Assembly: GCA_022774755.1 (NCBI GenBank)
Contig: JALFLK010000021.1
Coordinates: 124,001-188,000 of the forward strand
Origin: a bacterium
GTDB lineage: Bacteria > Bacillota > Clostridia > Oscillospirales > Acutalibacteraceae
Length of the DNA stretch: 64,000 nucleotides
Direction of reading: 5' to 3'
Position 1 is the stretch's first letter; each line of letters starts with the position of its first letter. Under the pieces are notes generated by a model. It saw nothing but the letters and a program-made list of their open reading frames with translations, ran no database searches and had not been told where the DNA came from. Positions 25,884 through 35,521 of the stretch are shown here, one piece after another. Made by a program: the position numbers and the translations under genes.

Positions 25884-28484
25884 ATGGCGGAATTATCTCC
25901 AATGATGAAACAATATTTTAAAATTAAAGAAGAAAACAAGGACTGCATATTGTTTTTTCGCCTTGGAGATTTTTATGAAATGTTCTATGACGATGCAAAA
26001 ATAGCGTCTAAAGAACTGGAGCTTACTCTGACCGGCAGAGATTGCGGTCAGGAGGAGCGTGCTCCCATGTGCGGTGTGCCTTTTCACAGCTGTGAGGGGT
26101 ATATTGCTAAGCTTGTGGCAAAAGGCTATAAGGTAGCTATCTGTGAGCAGACGGAAGACCCGGCAACAGCGAAAGGTATAGTAAAAAGGGAAATTATCCG
26201 TGTGATTACTCCCGGCACCGTGCTTGAAAGCAGTATGCTTGAAGAAGGCAAAAATAACTATATTTCCTGTATTTATTCCGACGGAGCAAATATCGGACTT
26301 TGTTTTTGTGATATATCAACAGGACAGCTTTTGGCATCATTGATTTCCGGCGAAAATAGGAATATGGAGCTGTTTAATCTTTTAAGCGGTTATTATCCGA
26401 AAGAAATTTTAATCGGCGGCGAAACCGTAAAAATTCAGGGCTTGGGCAGTTATATTAAGGACAAGCTATCTGCCGAAGTCGAAATGCTTTCTGATGATAA
26501 TTTTGCTTTTTTAACCTGCCGTGACACGGCACAAAAGCAGTTTAAAGAAGAATTTGAAAAAATAAGAGAAAAGGAAGCTTTAATTTGTTGCTTGGGTGCT
26601 CTTATTGCGTATCTTCAGGGAACTCAAATTACCGGACTTGAGAGGATTTCTAAGATTACGCTTTTGTCTGACGGCGAGTTTATGAAGCTTGATTATAACA
26701 CCCAACGGAATTTAGAGCTTATTTCCACTATGCGAACAAAAGAGAAAAAAGGCTCTCTTTTGTGGGTACTTGACCAAACAAAAACCGCAATGGGAAAAAG
26801 GCTCATACGCTCGTGGATTGAACATCCTCTAATGAACATTACGGCAATAATTAATCGCCAGAACGCTGTAGCTGAACTGGTTGACGACACCGTACTCAGG
26901 CTTGAGCTTGTGTCCTCGCTTACAGGCATTTTTGATATTGAACGGCTGATGACAAAAATTGTTTACGGCTCTGCAAACGCAAGGGAATTGCGTTCTCTTG
27001 GAGGTGCTCTTGAAAAACTGCCGAAAATCAGCGAGCTGTTAAGCGGTGTTAAATCAAAATTGCTCAGAGAGCTTTATTCAGGCGTAGATAAGTTAGACGA
27101 TGTGTTTTCTTTGATTGATAACGCAATAGTAGAAGAACCTCCGTTTTCCGTACGGGAAGGCGGTATGATAAAAGAGGGTTACAGCAAGGAGCTTGACGAT
27201 GTAAGCAACGATATGAATAATTCTACCGGTTTGCTTGCAGATATTGAGAATAAACAGCGTGAGCTTACAGGTATTCCAAAGCTTAAAGTGGGATACAACA
27301 GGGTTTTTGGATACTATATTGAAGTACCCAATGCCTACAAGGATAAAGTCCCCGATAATTACATAAGAAAACAGACCCTTACAAATTGCGAAAGATATAT
27401 TATTCAGGATCTTAAAAACCTTGAAGGAAGAATTTTAGGCGCTAAGGACAGAGCTGTTGCCCTTGAATACGGGATTTTTGACGATATAAGAAAAAAGGTA
27501 GCGTCAAACCTTGACAGAATTCAAAGAACAGCAGAATCAATAGCAGTGCTTGATGTTTTATGTTCATTAGCGTCTGTTGCAGCTGACAACAGATATACAC
27601 GTCCCGAGGTTAATCTATCGGATGTAATACGCCTTAAGGACAGCAGACATCCGGTTGTTGAAACTCTGTTGACAGATGTTCCTTTTGTGCCTAATGATGT
27701 TTATCTTGACGGCGAGTGCAACCGTGTTGCAATTATTACCGGTCCTAATATGGCCGGAAAATCTACATATATGAGGCAGACGGCGCTTATTGTTTTAATG
27801 GCACAGATGGGCTCTTTTGTGCCGGCATCATCTGCTGAAATTGGAATTGTTGACAGTATTTTTACAAGAGTCGGAGCCTCTGACGACCTTGCCGCAGGAC
27901 AGTCAACCTTTATGGTTGAAATGAGCGAAGTCGCAAATATTGTGAAAAATGCAACTTCTAAAAGTCTGCTGATTCTTGACGAAATCGGCAGAGGTACTTC
28001 AACATTTGACGGAATGAGCATAGCACGTGCTGTTTTGGAATATGTTGCAAGCAAAAAAATGCTTGGTGCAAAGGCTCTTTTTGCAACCCATTACCACGAG
28101 CTTACGGTTATGGAACAACTGCTTGACGGAGTGAAGAACTACAACATAGCCGTAAAAAAGCGTGGCGACGATATAACATTCCTTCGTCGAATTGTCCCCG
28201 GAGGTGCTGACGAAAGCTATGGAATCGAGGTTGCTAAGCTTGCAGGACTGCCGGATTGGATTATTAAGCGTGCAAAACAGATAATAAAAGAATTGGAATC
28301 TCAGTCAAATAGCGATAAAGCAAATACAGTAATAAGGCATAACTCTGACGATGAGGAACAGCAGCTTTCGCTTATGCCTTCACCGGACGGATTGATTGCT
28401 GAAAAACTAAAATCTACCGATATTAACACGCTTACACCTATTGAAGCTATGAATCTTTTGTATGAGCTTAAAAAGATGATATAA
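25884..28484 (+). CDS. mutS: DNA mismatch repair protein MutS
   Basis: Recognises mismatches and recruits MutL. The mismatch-binding Phe-x-Glu is in GDFYEMFYDDA (near 33-37). Connector, lever and clamp domains lead to the ATPase with GPNMAGKSTYMRQ (from 620), LLILDEIGRGTSTFDG and ATHYHEL. 866 aa is standard. AAAGGAG Shine-Dalgarno; mutL follows 35 bp later. Confidence 0.98.
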   Translation: MAELSPMMKQYFKIKEENKDCILFFRLGDFYEMFYDDAKIASKELELTLTGRDCGQEERAPMCGVPFHSCEGYIAKLVAKGYKVAICEQTEDPATAKGIVKREIIRVITPGTVLESSMLEEGKNNYISCIYSDGANIGLCFCDISTGQLLASLISGENRNMELFNLLSGYYPKEILIGGETVKIQGLGSYIKDKLSAEVEMLSDDNFAFLTCRDTAQKQFKEEFEKIREKEALICCLGALIAYLQGTQITGLERISKITLLSDGEFMKLDYNTQRNLELISTMRTKEKKGSLLWVLDQTKTAMGKRLIRSWIEHPLMNITAIINRQNAVAELVDDTVLRLELVSSLTGIFDIERLMTKIVYGSANARELRSLGGALEKLPKISELLSGVKSKLLRELYSGVDKLDDVFSLIDNAIVEEPPFSVREGGMIKEGYSKELDDVSNDMNNSTGLLADIENKQRELTGIPKLKVGYNRVFGYYIEVPNAYKDKVPDNYIRKQTLTNCERYIIQDLKNLEGRILGAKDRAVALEYGIFDDIRKKVASNLDRIQRTAESIAVLDVLCSLASVAADNRYTRPEVNLSDVIRLKDSRHPVVETLLTDVPFVPNDVYLDGECNRVAIITGPNMAGKSTYMRQTALIVLMAQMGSFVPASSAEIGIVDSIFTRVGASDDLAAGQSTFMVEMSEVANIVKNATSKSLLILDEIGRGTSTFDGMSIARAVLEYVASKKMLGAKALFATHYHELTVMEQLLDGVKNYNIAVKKRGDDITFLRRIVPGGADESYGIEVAKLAGLPDWIIKRAKQIIKELESQSNSDKANTVIRHNSDDEEQQLSLMPSPDGLIAEKLKSTDINTLTPIEAMNLLYELKKMI

Positions 28485-28519
28485 GTAATAATAAATTATT
28501 CAAAAAGGACGGTGATAAT

Positions 28520-30598
28520 TTGGGCGTTATAAACATTTTGGACAAGCATGTGGCAGAATTGATTGCCGCCGGAGAGGTGGTAGAAAGACCTGCCTCAGCA
28601 ATTAAAGAGCTTATAGAAAATTCCATAGATGCAGGCGCTAAAAATATCACCGTGGAAATAAAAAACGGCGGAACTACTTTTATTCGTGTTAATGACGACG
28701 GCTGTGGCATTATGAAAGATGATGTTAAGAACGCTTTTCTACGCCATGCCACAAGCAAGGTTGAAAAAGAAACGGATCTTGACAGCATTTCTACTTTAGG
28801 CTTCAGAGGAGAGGCGCTTGCTTCTATCAGCGCTGTTTCAAAGCTCCAGCTTATTACAAGATATAAAGACGAACAAATAGGTACATGCTATGAAATCAAC
28901 GGAGGGGAAGAGGTTTCTTTTTTAGATGCAGGATGCCCCGTCGGAACTACATTTATTATCAGGGATTTGTTTTATAATGTTCCTGCAAGAATGAAGTTTT
29001 TGAAAAAAGATGTTTCTGAGGGAAACGCTGTTTCGTCTGTACTTGATAAATCAGCACTTTCTCACCCTGAAATAGCCTTTAATTATATTAAAGACGGTAA
29101 ACAGGCGCTTAGAACATCTGGTGACGGTAAGCTTAAATCTGCTGTGTATTCTGTATTCGGCAGAGAATTTGCCCTTGGTATGATTCCTGTAAATTACAGT
29201 CTTAACGGAATTAAAGTTTGGGGTTATATTTCCAAACCCAGCCAGGTAAGACCTAACAGAAATCTCCAGAATTTTTTTATAAACGGAAGATATGTTAAAA
29301 CCAAAACCGCTTCCGCCGCATTGGAGGAGGCGTTCAAAGGCAGTATTATGGTAGGAAAATTTCCTTCCTGTGTTCTTCATTTGGAGATCTCCTTTGAGGC
29401 TATTGATGTAAATGTGCACCCCGCAAAAGTCGAAGTTAGGTTTTTAAACGAAAGGCCTGTTTTTGACGCTGTGTATCACGGAGTTAAGTCTTCTCTGTTA
29501 AGTTATGACAGCAAAAAGGGCATTGTGCTTAACAAACCGGCTTCTGTTTATGATATTGCGGCTAAGAAACCATTTACAGTACCAACATCGTTTTTAAAGA
29601 ATAATAATCCGTTTGGTGTCAATGCTGAAAATCACAAAAATATAAACAATAAAAATGACTACAATCCCTTTGATGAGTTAGACTTGCAGGATAATAATGC
29701 AGATAAAATAAGCAAGCCCGGTAAAACAAGCAATTCTATCCCCGGAAAGCCGGCTTTTTTTTCTGATACCGACTGCGAAAACCCGGTAAAGAATAAAAAT
29801 TACGGTTCAGATAAAATCGGCATAGGCAATGTAAATGAAGGTCAGACCGAAATTAAGGGATACTTTGATTTTCTTGATGAAACAAACACTCTTGACACAA
29901 AACTGTCACAATCGGATAGTAATATAAATGACAACTCCTATGAAAATTCCTATGATAATACCGATAAATTACAGGAAAACAAAGACCATAGGGATGATGT
30001 TATCAAGCCATTTATAAACGCCGATGAGCCTGTGTTCCGATACATAGGTGAGGCTTTTAAAACCTATATAATAATTGAAAAAAACAACAAAGAGCTCTTG
30101 TTTATTGACAAGCATGCGGCTCACGAGAGAATTATTTATGAAAAGCTCAAAAGAGAAAAAGGAGCAGGATTTTCTCAAATACTGTTAAAACCCATAACCG
30201 TTACATTGTCAATGGAAGAGTACAATGCCGCCGTAAACAATCTGGATATGTTTAAAGAATGTGCCTTTGACGCAGAAGATTTCGGCAACGGTGTTTTGAT
30301 AATCCGCAGTGCCCCAAGCTATTTAGATGAGTCGGATATTGCCGATTCAGTAACGGAAATGGCTCAACATATTGCGGAGAACAAAAAAGACATTCGCTCT
30401 GAAAAAATGGACTGGATTTATCACAATGTAGCTTGCAGAGCCGCCATCAAAGCAGGGAACGACAGCACGGAGAAGGAATTGATTGAGATTGCGAAAATTG
30501 TTGATTCCGACCCGAATATTAGGTACTGCCCCCACGGCAGACCCACATGTATTGTTATTTCAAAATACGAAATAGAAAAAAACTTCGGCAGGGTGTGA
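28520..30598 (+). CDS. mutL: DNA mismatch repair protein MutL (nicking type)
   Basis: ATPase that links MutS to strand removal. The N-terminal GHKL domain has KELIENSIDAGA, NDDGCGI and GFRGEALASI. A long Asn/Asp-rich linker spans about 340-500. The C-terminal domain bears DKHAAHERIIYE near 530, a variant of the endonuclease motif DQHA(X)2E(X)4E with Lys for Gln, plus ACRAAIK and CPHGRPT; so it is probably a nicking MutL, as expected without MutH. TTG start with AAGGACGGTGA. 692 aa. Confidence 0.96.
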   Translation: MGVINILDKHVAELIAAGEVVERPASAIKELIENSIDAGAKNITVEIKNGGTTFIRVNDDGCGIMKDDVKNAFLRHATSKVEKETDLDSISTLGFRGEALASISAVSKLQLITRYKDEQIGTCYEINGGEEVSFLDAGCPVGTTFIIRDLFYNVPARMKFLKKDVSEGNAVSSVLDKSALSHPEIAFNYIKDGKQALRTSGDGKLKSAVYSVFGREFALGMIPVNYSLNGIKVWGYISKPSQVRPNRNLQNFFINGRYVKTKTASAALEEAFKGSIMVGKFPSCVLHLEISFEAIDVNVHPAKVEVRFLNERPVFDAVYHGVKSSLLSYDSKKGIVLNKPASVYDIAAKKPFTVPTSFLKNNNPFGVNAENHKNINNKNDYNPFDELDLQDNNADKISKPGKTSNSIPGKPAFFSDTDCENPVKNKNYGSDKIGIGNVNEGQTEIKGYFDFLDETNTLDTKLSQSDSNINDNSYENSYDNTDKLQENKDHRDDVIKPFINADEPVFRYIGEAFKTYIIIEKNNKELLFIDKHAAHERIIYEKLKREKGAGFSQILLKPITVTLSMEEYNAAVNNLDMFKECAFDAEDFGNGVLIIRSAPSYLDESDIADSVTEMAQHIAENKKDIRSEKMDWIYHNVACRAAIKAGNDSTEKELIEIAKIVDSDPNIRYCPHGRPTCIVISKYEIEKNFGRV

Positions 30599-30602
30599 CG
30601 CA

Positions 30603-31553
30603 TTGAATAATAAAATAACTGTTGTTGCTGTTTTAGGTCCGACAGCTTCGGGGAAAACCGAGCTTTCGGTTGAACTTGCAAAAGCCTTTAACGGTGAAAT
30701 AGTGTCCGCTGACTCTATGCAGATTTACAAAGGAATGGATATTGCTACTGCAAAGCCGACTGCAGAAGAGATGAAAGGCGTACCCCATCACTTAATCGGT
30801 TTTCTTGATAAAACGGAAAAATTCTCTGTTGCCCGTTATGTTGAACTTGCAAAAAAAGCGGTTAGTGATATATCAACAAGAGGCAGGCTTCCGTTTATTG
30901 TCGGCGGTACCGGCCTTTATGCTGACAGTTTGCTCAACAACATAGCTTTTACAGATAACAGTACAGACAGCGCCGTAAGAGAAAAATATCAAAATCTGTT
31001 AAGAGAAAACGGCATTGAGTATCTTTTAAATATTCTAAAAGAGGTTGACAGTGAGTCTTATAATAGACTATGTAAGGAAATTAACAGCAAAAGAATAATC
31101 AGGGCTTTGGAATTTTATGAGGTAACGGGGAAGACAATTACCGAGCAAATCAGAGAGTCTAAAAAACTATCTCCCTATAATTCAGTGAAAATAGGCTTAA
31201 CCTGTAGAGACAGAGAAAAGCTTTATGACAGAATCAACCGCAGAGTTGATATAATGGTTGAAAACGGTCTTGTTAAGGAGGCAGAGGAGTTCTTTTCCTC
31301 AAAAAGCAGTGAAACAGCCGTTATGGCAATAGGATATAAGGAGCTTTTGCCGTATTTTAATAATGAAGCAACTCTTGATGAATGTTTAGAGAAGCTTAAA
31401 ATGAACACAAGGCGGTATGCTAAGCGTCAGCTTACATGGTTTCGCCGTGACCAAGATATAAACTGGATTTATATTGATGAATGTGAAAATTTCGGCGAGC
31501 TTTTTAGCAAAGCCGTAAATATTATTGAATCAAAGGGTATTAAAAATGGATAA
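30603..31553 (+). CDS. miaA: tRNA dimethylallyltransferase MiaA
   Basis: Adds dimethylallyl to A37 of tRNAs, giving the i6A that MiaB modifies further. P-loop GPTASGKTELS (12-22), SADSMQIYKGMDIATAKPT, GGTGLYADSLL and the C-terminal RRYAKRQLTWFR are diagnostic. 316 aa with a TTG start 4 bp after mutL. In many Firmicutes hfq follows miaA; here no hfq is seen and an adaptor-like membrane protein overlaps the end instead. Confidence 0.96.
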   Translation: MNNKITVVAVLGPTASGKTELSVELAKAFNGEIVSADSMQIYKGMDIATAKPTAEEMKGVPHHLIGFLDKTEKFSVARYVELAKKAVSDISTRGRLPFIVGGTGLYADSLLNNIAFTDNSTDSAVREKYQNLLRENGIEYLLNILKEVDSESYNRLCKEINSKRIIRALEFYEVTGKTITEQIRESKKLSPYNSVKIGLTCRDREKLYDRINRRVDIMVENGLVKEAEEFFSSKSSETAVMAIGYKELLPYFNNEATLDECLEKLKMNTRRYAKRQLTWFRRDQDINWIYIDECENFGELFSKAVNIIESKGIKNG

Positions 31554-32835
31554 GCTTTTGTTTAAAAGAATACTTTTAGGTGCATTGACTGCGCTTATTT
31601 TAGTTTATGTTATTTACTTGTTTTTCAGCGCAAATTTCAATGTTCTAAAAACCGAAAACGCCACTGAAATGACGGTTACCGATAAAATCTATTCCAAGGG
31701 CTATATTTTCAGGGACGAAGATTACATTGTAAACGACGGTAACGGATATGTATCCTATGAGGTTGAAGACGGCGACGAGGTGTCTGCCAACGGCGTTGTT
31801 GCAAAGATTTACAGAGAATCAGAAGACGCAGTTACAGGCAAAAAAATTGAAAGCTTAGACAATCAGATAAGCGAATTAACAGCTCTGAATAATTTTTACT
31901 ATTCCGAAAGCGTAGGACTTGATGTTATAGATAACGAAATCAATAAAAATATGATTGCGGTTATGAGCGACATAAGTAAAAATAAGCTTTCTGATTCCGG
32001 AGAGAGTATTCACCGGCTTTTGTCCACAATAAACAAGCGTCAGATGCTTACAGGCAAAATAAGTGATTTCTCAGGAAAAATTGCGGAACTTGAAAACGAA
32101 AAAAGTTCCCTCCAGGGCAGCAGTAATGAAAGCATCGGAGAAATAAAATCTCCTGGAGCAGGATACTTTGTATCCCTGACGGACGGCTACGAAAAAGCAT
32201 TTGACTGCGAAAATTTAAGCAGTCTTACCGTTGATAAATATGATAATGTAGAACCAAATGATGTTCCGCAAAATTCAATCGGAAAGCTTGTCAGCGGACT
32301 TAATTGGTATGTTGCCTGCAAGGTTTCTCCTGCGGAAGCGTTAAATCTTTCGTTGTTTCAGAATTCTTACGGAGTTACCCTTGAAATGCCATTTGCAACA
32401 TCAGAAAAAATCCCTGCAAAAATCGTACAGATTAACCAGGAAAATACTGATTCCGACGCTGTAGTAATTTTTCAGTGTAATTATATGAACAGTGACCTTG
32501 CCGATTCACGGCAGGAAACCGTTGAGATAGGTATTCAGGATTACACAGGTCTGAGGGTCAGCAAAGCCGCCTTGCACGATGATTATGTGGAAGTGGATAA
32601 AACTGATGAAAACGGAAACGAAACTACCGAAGAAAAAAAGGTTCAGGGCGTATATGTTGTTCACGGCAGAGAGCTTTTGTTCAAGGAAGTGGCTATAATT
32701 TATTCCGAGGGCGATTATGTAATTTGTGACCCGGAGCCTGAAGACGGAGTGCTTTTCAGCGATGATACATTAAGGCTGTACGACAAGGTAGTTGTGGAAG
32801 GAGATAATCTTTATGACGGAAAAATTGTTAACTGA
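31546..32835 (+). CDS. HlyD-like periplasmic-adaptor-type membrane protein
   Basis: 429 aa from ATG 31546 (AGGG 9 bp upstream); an earlier TTG at 31525 lies deeper in miaA. One N-terminal transmembrane helix (about 8-27) anchors an outside domain. A lipoyl-like half motif GNGYVSYEVEDGDEVSANG (about 65-83) precedes helical/coiled-coil segments (about 98-195), then a second half IKSPGAGYFVSL and a beta-rich part, the plan of HlyD/RND adaptors. No ABC, MFS or RND partner is present; neighbours are miaA and yggS-sepF-ylmH-divIVA. Function unknown; a wall or division role is only a guess from position. Confidence 0.7.
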   Translation: MDKLLFKRILLGALTALILVYVIYLFFSANFNVLKTENATEMTVTDKIYSKGYIFRDEDYIVNDGNGYVSYEVEDGDEVSANGVVAKIYRESEDAVTGKKIESLDNQISELTALNNFYYSESVGLDVIDNEINKNMIAVMSDISKNKLSDSGESIHRLLSTINKRQMLTGKISDFSGKIAELENEKSSLQGSSNESIGEIKSPGAGYFVSLTDGYEKAFDCENLSSLTVDKYDNVEPNDVPQNSIGKLVSGLNWYVACKVSPAEALNLSLFQNSYGVTLEMPFATSEKIPAKIVQINQENTDSDAVVIFQCNYMNSDLADSRQETVEIGIQDYTGLRVSKAALHDDYVEVDKTDENGNETTEEKKVQGVYVVHGRELLFKEVAIIYSEGDYVICDPEPEDGVLFSDDTLRLYDKVVVEGDNLYDGKIVN

Positions 32836-33529
32836 TGTAGAGTACAATTACAAAATAATTGAGGAAAACATCGCAATAGCCGCAGAGCAATCCGGCAGAA
32901 GCAGGGAAGATATTACTTTTCTTGCCGCAACAAAAACCGTATCTGCACCGGTGATTAACCACGCAATATCTCTGGGACTAAGATACATCGGAGAAAACAA
33001 GGTTCAGGAGCTTTTGCAGAAATATGATGAATACGATTTGGACAATGCTTCCCTGCAATTTATAGGTCATCTTCAGACAAACAAGGTAAGACAAATCATT
33101 GACAAGGTGGACTTAATTCAATCCGTGGATTCTTTGAAGCTTGCAAAGGAAATTTCAAAACAAGCGCAAAAAATCGGAAAGACTGCAAATATTCTGATAG
33201 AAGTGAACATTGGCGGAGAGGAATCAAAGTCGGGAGTTGCACCGGAGTTATTGGAAGATTTGCTTTATCAGGTATCAGAAATTGACAATATTTCGGTAAA
33301 AGGTCTTATGACAATACCCCCGATTTGTGAAAATAAACAGAAAATTTGCAAAATTTTTCATAAAATGCATAATATCTTTATTGACATATCGTCTAAAAAA
33401 ATAGATAATATATCTATGGAAGTGTTGTCTATGGGTATGTCTTCTGATTATACTGAAGCAATCTCAGAAGGTGCGACAATGGTAAGAATAGGTTCTGCTC
33501 TTTTCGGAGAGAGAATTTATTTAAAATAA
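32813..33529 (+). CDS. yggS: PLP homeostasis protein, YggS/YlmE family
   Basis: PLP-binding TIM-barrel protein that buffers pyridoxal phosphate and affects amino acid balance. The PLP lysine is K41 in LAATKTV; FIGHLQTNKVRQI, EVNIGGEESKSG, GLMTIPP and LSMGMSSDYTEAI are family signatures. The start is set at ATG 32813, 8 bp after AAGGAGA, overlapping the adaptor gene by 23 bp. 238 aa. In Firmicutes ylmE leads the ylmE-sepF-ylmG-ylmH-divIVA cluster; ylmG is absent here. Confidence 0.94.
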   Translation: MTEKLLTDVEYNYKIIEENIAIAAEQSGRSREDITFLAATKTVSAPVINHAISLGLRYIGENKVQELLQKYDEYDLDNASLQFIGHLQTNKVRQIIDKVDLIQSVDSLKLAKEISKQAQKIGKTANILIEVNIGGEESKSGVAPELLEDLLYQVSEIDNISVKGLMTIPPICENKQKICKIFHKMHNIFIDISSKKIDNISMEVLSMGMSSDYTEAISEGATMVRIGSALFGERIYLK

Positions 33530-33543
33530 GGAGGAATTTTTTA

Positions 33544-34023
33544 ATGGCTGGATTTGTTGACAAGTTTAAACATATGTGGGACGCTCCCGACGATGAGTAT
33601 GAGTACGACGAGTACGGATACGCATCTGACGAGGATGAAAATGAGGATAATTATGAAGACAGAGGCCGCAGTCGTGCAGAGGTTGATGATTTCTCAAGCG
33701 GCTCAAATAGAAAAAGCAAGGTAGTTAATATCAATGCGACTGCAAAACTTCAGGTTGCAATCTTTAAGCCCGAGCGATTCGGCGAGGAAACCCGTGCAAT
33801 CGCAGACGAGCTTATTAACACTCATACCGTCGTTCTTAATCTTGAAGACACTAACAAGGATATGTCAAGAAGGATTATTGACTTTTTAAGCGGTGTTGCA
33901 TATGCAAATAACGGAAAAATCAAAAGAGTTGCCACAAGCACTTTTATAATTATTCCCAATAATGTTGACCTTACAGGCGACGACCTTTTGGACGAGCTTG
34001 AAAACAGCGGTGTATATTTCTGA
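33544..34023 (+). CDS. sepF: Cell division protein SepF
   Basis: Membrane-bound FtsZ partner that bundles FtsZ filaments at the septum. The N-terminal amphipathic segment MAGFVDKFKHMW would bind membrane, followed by a very acidic Tyr/Asp/Glu-rich linker (about 17-45) and the SepF core (about 65-150: IFKPERFGEETRAIADEL, VVLNLEDTNKDMSRRIIDFLSG). 159 aa. AAGGAGGA Shine-Dalgarno. Confidence 0.95.
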   Translation: MAGFVDKFKHMWDAPDDEYEYDEYGYASDEDENEDNYEDRGRSRAEVDDFSSGSNRKSKVVNINATAKLQVAIFKPERFGEETRAIADELINTHTVVLNLEDTNKDMSRRIIDFLSGVAYANNGKIKRVATSTFIIIPNNVDLTGDDLLDELENSGVYF

Positions 34024-34765
34024 TAAAAACAGCGGAGACTGTTTGTTGCGCTCAAGGATTTCTGACGCCGTTCGTATATCTCAAGCTAAACAACAAAACT
34101 CATACATAGGTTTTTTAAACGAAGCGGAGATTTACAAAACTGAGGAGTTCTTGCATAATTACAACGCGGATTACTTCTTTTGGGGCGGATATGACGGAGC
34201 CGCAAGACGGTTTTTGTGTATACTGCAAAAGGTTTTTTCTCCCGATGATGTACCTATTGTTCCTTTGGAATTTTCATACAGGACAAGCGATGTGCTGACG
34301 CACAGGGATTTCTTAGGCGGAATTATGTCTTTGGGGATAGAGCGTGACGCAGTAGGTGATATTCTCACCGATTCAGGGTATTCTGTTGTTTTTGTAAAGG
34401 AAAGCGTTGCAGATTTTATCAGCAGTCAGATAAATAAAATCGGAAGAGTCGGAGTTAAGATTAAAATTTCCGATTTAAGCCGTCTTCCAAAGGTCAACGG
34501 TTTTACGGAGCAGTGTCTAACTGTGTCATCCTTAAGGGCTGACGCAGTTATTTCAGCGCTGACGGGATTCAGCAGAGAAAAATCGAAGCAGTATATCAGA
34601 AAAGGTATGGCTTTGGTTAATTACACGGTTTGTGAATCGCCGGATTTTACGCTAAATAACGGCGATATTATTTCTCTGAGAAAGTTTGGTAAGTATATAA
34701 TTAACGGCATTCTTGGCGAAACCAAGAAGGGACGTCTTAAATTATCAGTAAAAAAATACAGTTAG
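34010..34765 (+). CDS. YlmH-type S4-domain RNA-binding protein
   Basis: Protein of the YlmH family, an S4-domain factor implicated in ribosome rescue or quality control in Bacillus. The N-terminal part (LLRSRISDAVRISQAKQ, FLNEAEIYKTEEF, FFWGGYDGAARRFLCIL) is typical, and an S4 domain lies near the C-terminus (RADAVISALTGFSREKSKQYIRKGMALVN). The start is unsure: GTG 34010 overlaps sepF by 14 bp but has no clear Shine-Dalgarno; TTG 34043 or 34046 follow GGAG by 5 or 8 nt and fit the usual length better. 240-251 aa. Confidence 0.87.
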   Translation: MYISDKNSGDCLLRSRISDAVRISQAKQQNSYIGFLNEAEIYKTEEFLHNYNADYFFWGGYDGAARRFLCILQKVFSPDDVPIVPLEFSYRTSDVLTHRDFLGGIMSLGIERDAVGDILTDSGYSVVFVKESVADFISSQINKIGRVGVKIKISDLSRLPKVNGFTEQCLTVSSLRADAVISALTGFSREKSKQYIRKGMALVNYTVCESPDFTLNNGDIISLRKFGKYIINGILGETKKGRLKLSVKKYS

Positions 34766-34777
34766 GAGTGCAGAAAA

Positions 34778-35476
34778 ATGCTAACGATTGACGAAATAAA
34801 GAATGTTAGTTTCAGAAAAGCAAGCATAGGCGGATATAAGCCCGAAGATGTTGACGCTTTTATTGACGAAGTTATCGTTTCTTTTGAACAGCTAAAAAAA
34901 GAAAAGGCTGATTTGGTCAGAAAAATGGATATACTCGCCACAAGAGTTGAGCAATACCGTGCAGATGAGGAAACCGTGAGAAATGCTCTGCTTGCTTCAC
35001 AAAAGGTTGCAGACTCATCTATCAGAGAGGCAAAAGAAAAAGCTTCGCAAATTTTGCGTGAGGCTGAGGCTAAGGCTCAGAAGCTTCTTATTGAAACAAA
35101 CGGCGTTACTGCTAAGGAGAAAGACAATTATTTACAGCTGAAAACCGACGCTGTTCAGCTTAGAGAAGAACTTAAGGCTCTGTACCAGCGCCATATGCAG
35201 GCTATTGACGATCTTCCTACTGCCGTAGAACTTTTGGACAGCAAGGAAGAGCTTAATAAAAAATATCCAACAAAGGATATTCCTGTTTCTGAAAATAATT
35301 CTGACAATATTTCAGACAGCGTTTCTGATGATGAGCAGAACATTCAGTCTGTATCTGCCCCTGTGCAGGAAGCACAGCAGGAAACAACTGTAAATAATGA
35401 CGAAGCAAGGGCTGAACATCACAGAAAATTTGATAATTTAAAGTTCGGCGATAACTATGATGTCGGCGAAGAATAA
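34778..35476 (+). CDS. divIVA: Cell division protein DivIVA
   Basis: Coiled-coil protein that senses negative membrane curvature at poles and septa. The conserved N-terminal lipid-binding part is IKNVSFRKASIGGYKPEDVDAFIDEV; a long coiled coil spans about 30-145; the C-terminal tail (150-232) is Ser/Asp/Gln-rich and disordered. 232 aa. GGAGTGC Shine-Dalgarno. Terminal gene of the division cluster, followed by ileS, as in other Firmicutes. Confidence 0.94.
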   Translation: MLTIDEIKNVSFRKASIGGYKPEDVDAFIDEVIVSFEQLKKEKADLVRKMDILATRVEQYRADEETVRNALLASQKVADSSIREAKEKASQILREAEAKAQKLLIETNGVTAKEKDNYLQLKTDAVQLREELKALYQRHMQAIDDLPTAVELLDSKEELNKKYPTKDIPVSENNSDNISDSVSDDEQNIQSVSAPVQEAQQETTVNNDEARAEHHRKFDNLKFGDNYDVGEE

Positions 35477-35521
35477 TCACTGATTTTAACTCATTTTTAA
35501 ATACAGAGAGGGTTTTTCAAA

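Noticed and set aside
35477-35521. T-box leaders before ileS, leuS or thrC
   Set aside because: The gaps are far too short (23-46 bp) and no T-box sequence (such as TGGnACCGCG) is seen.
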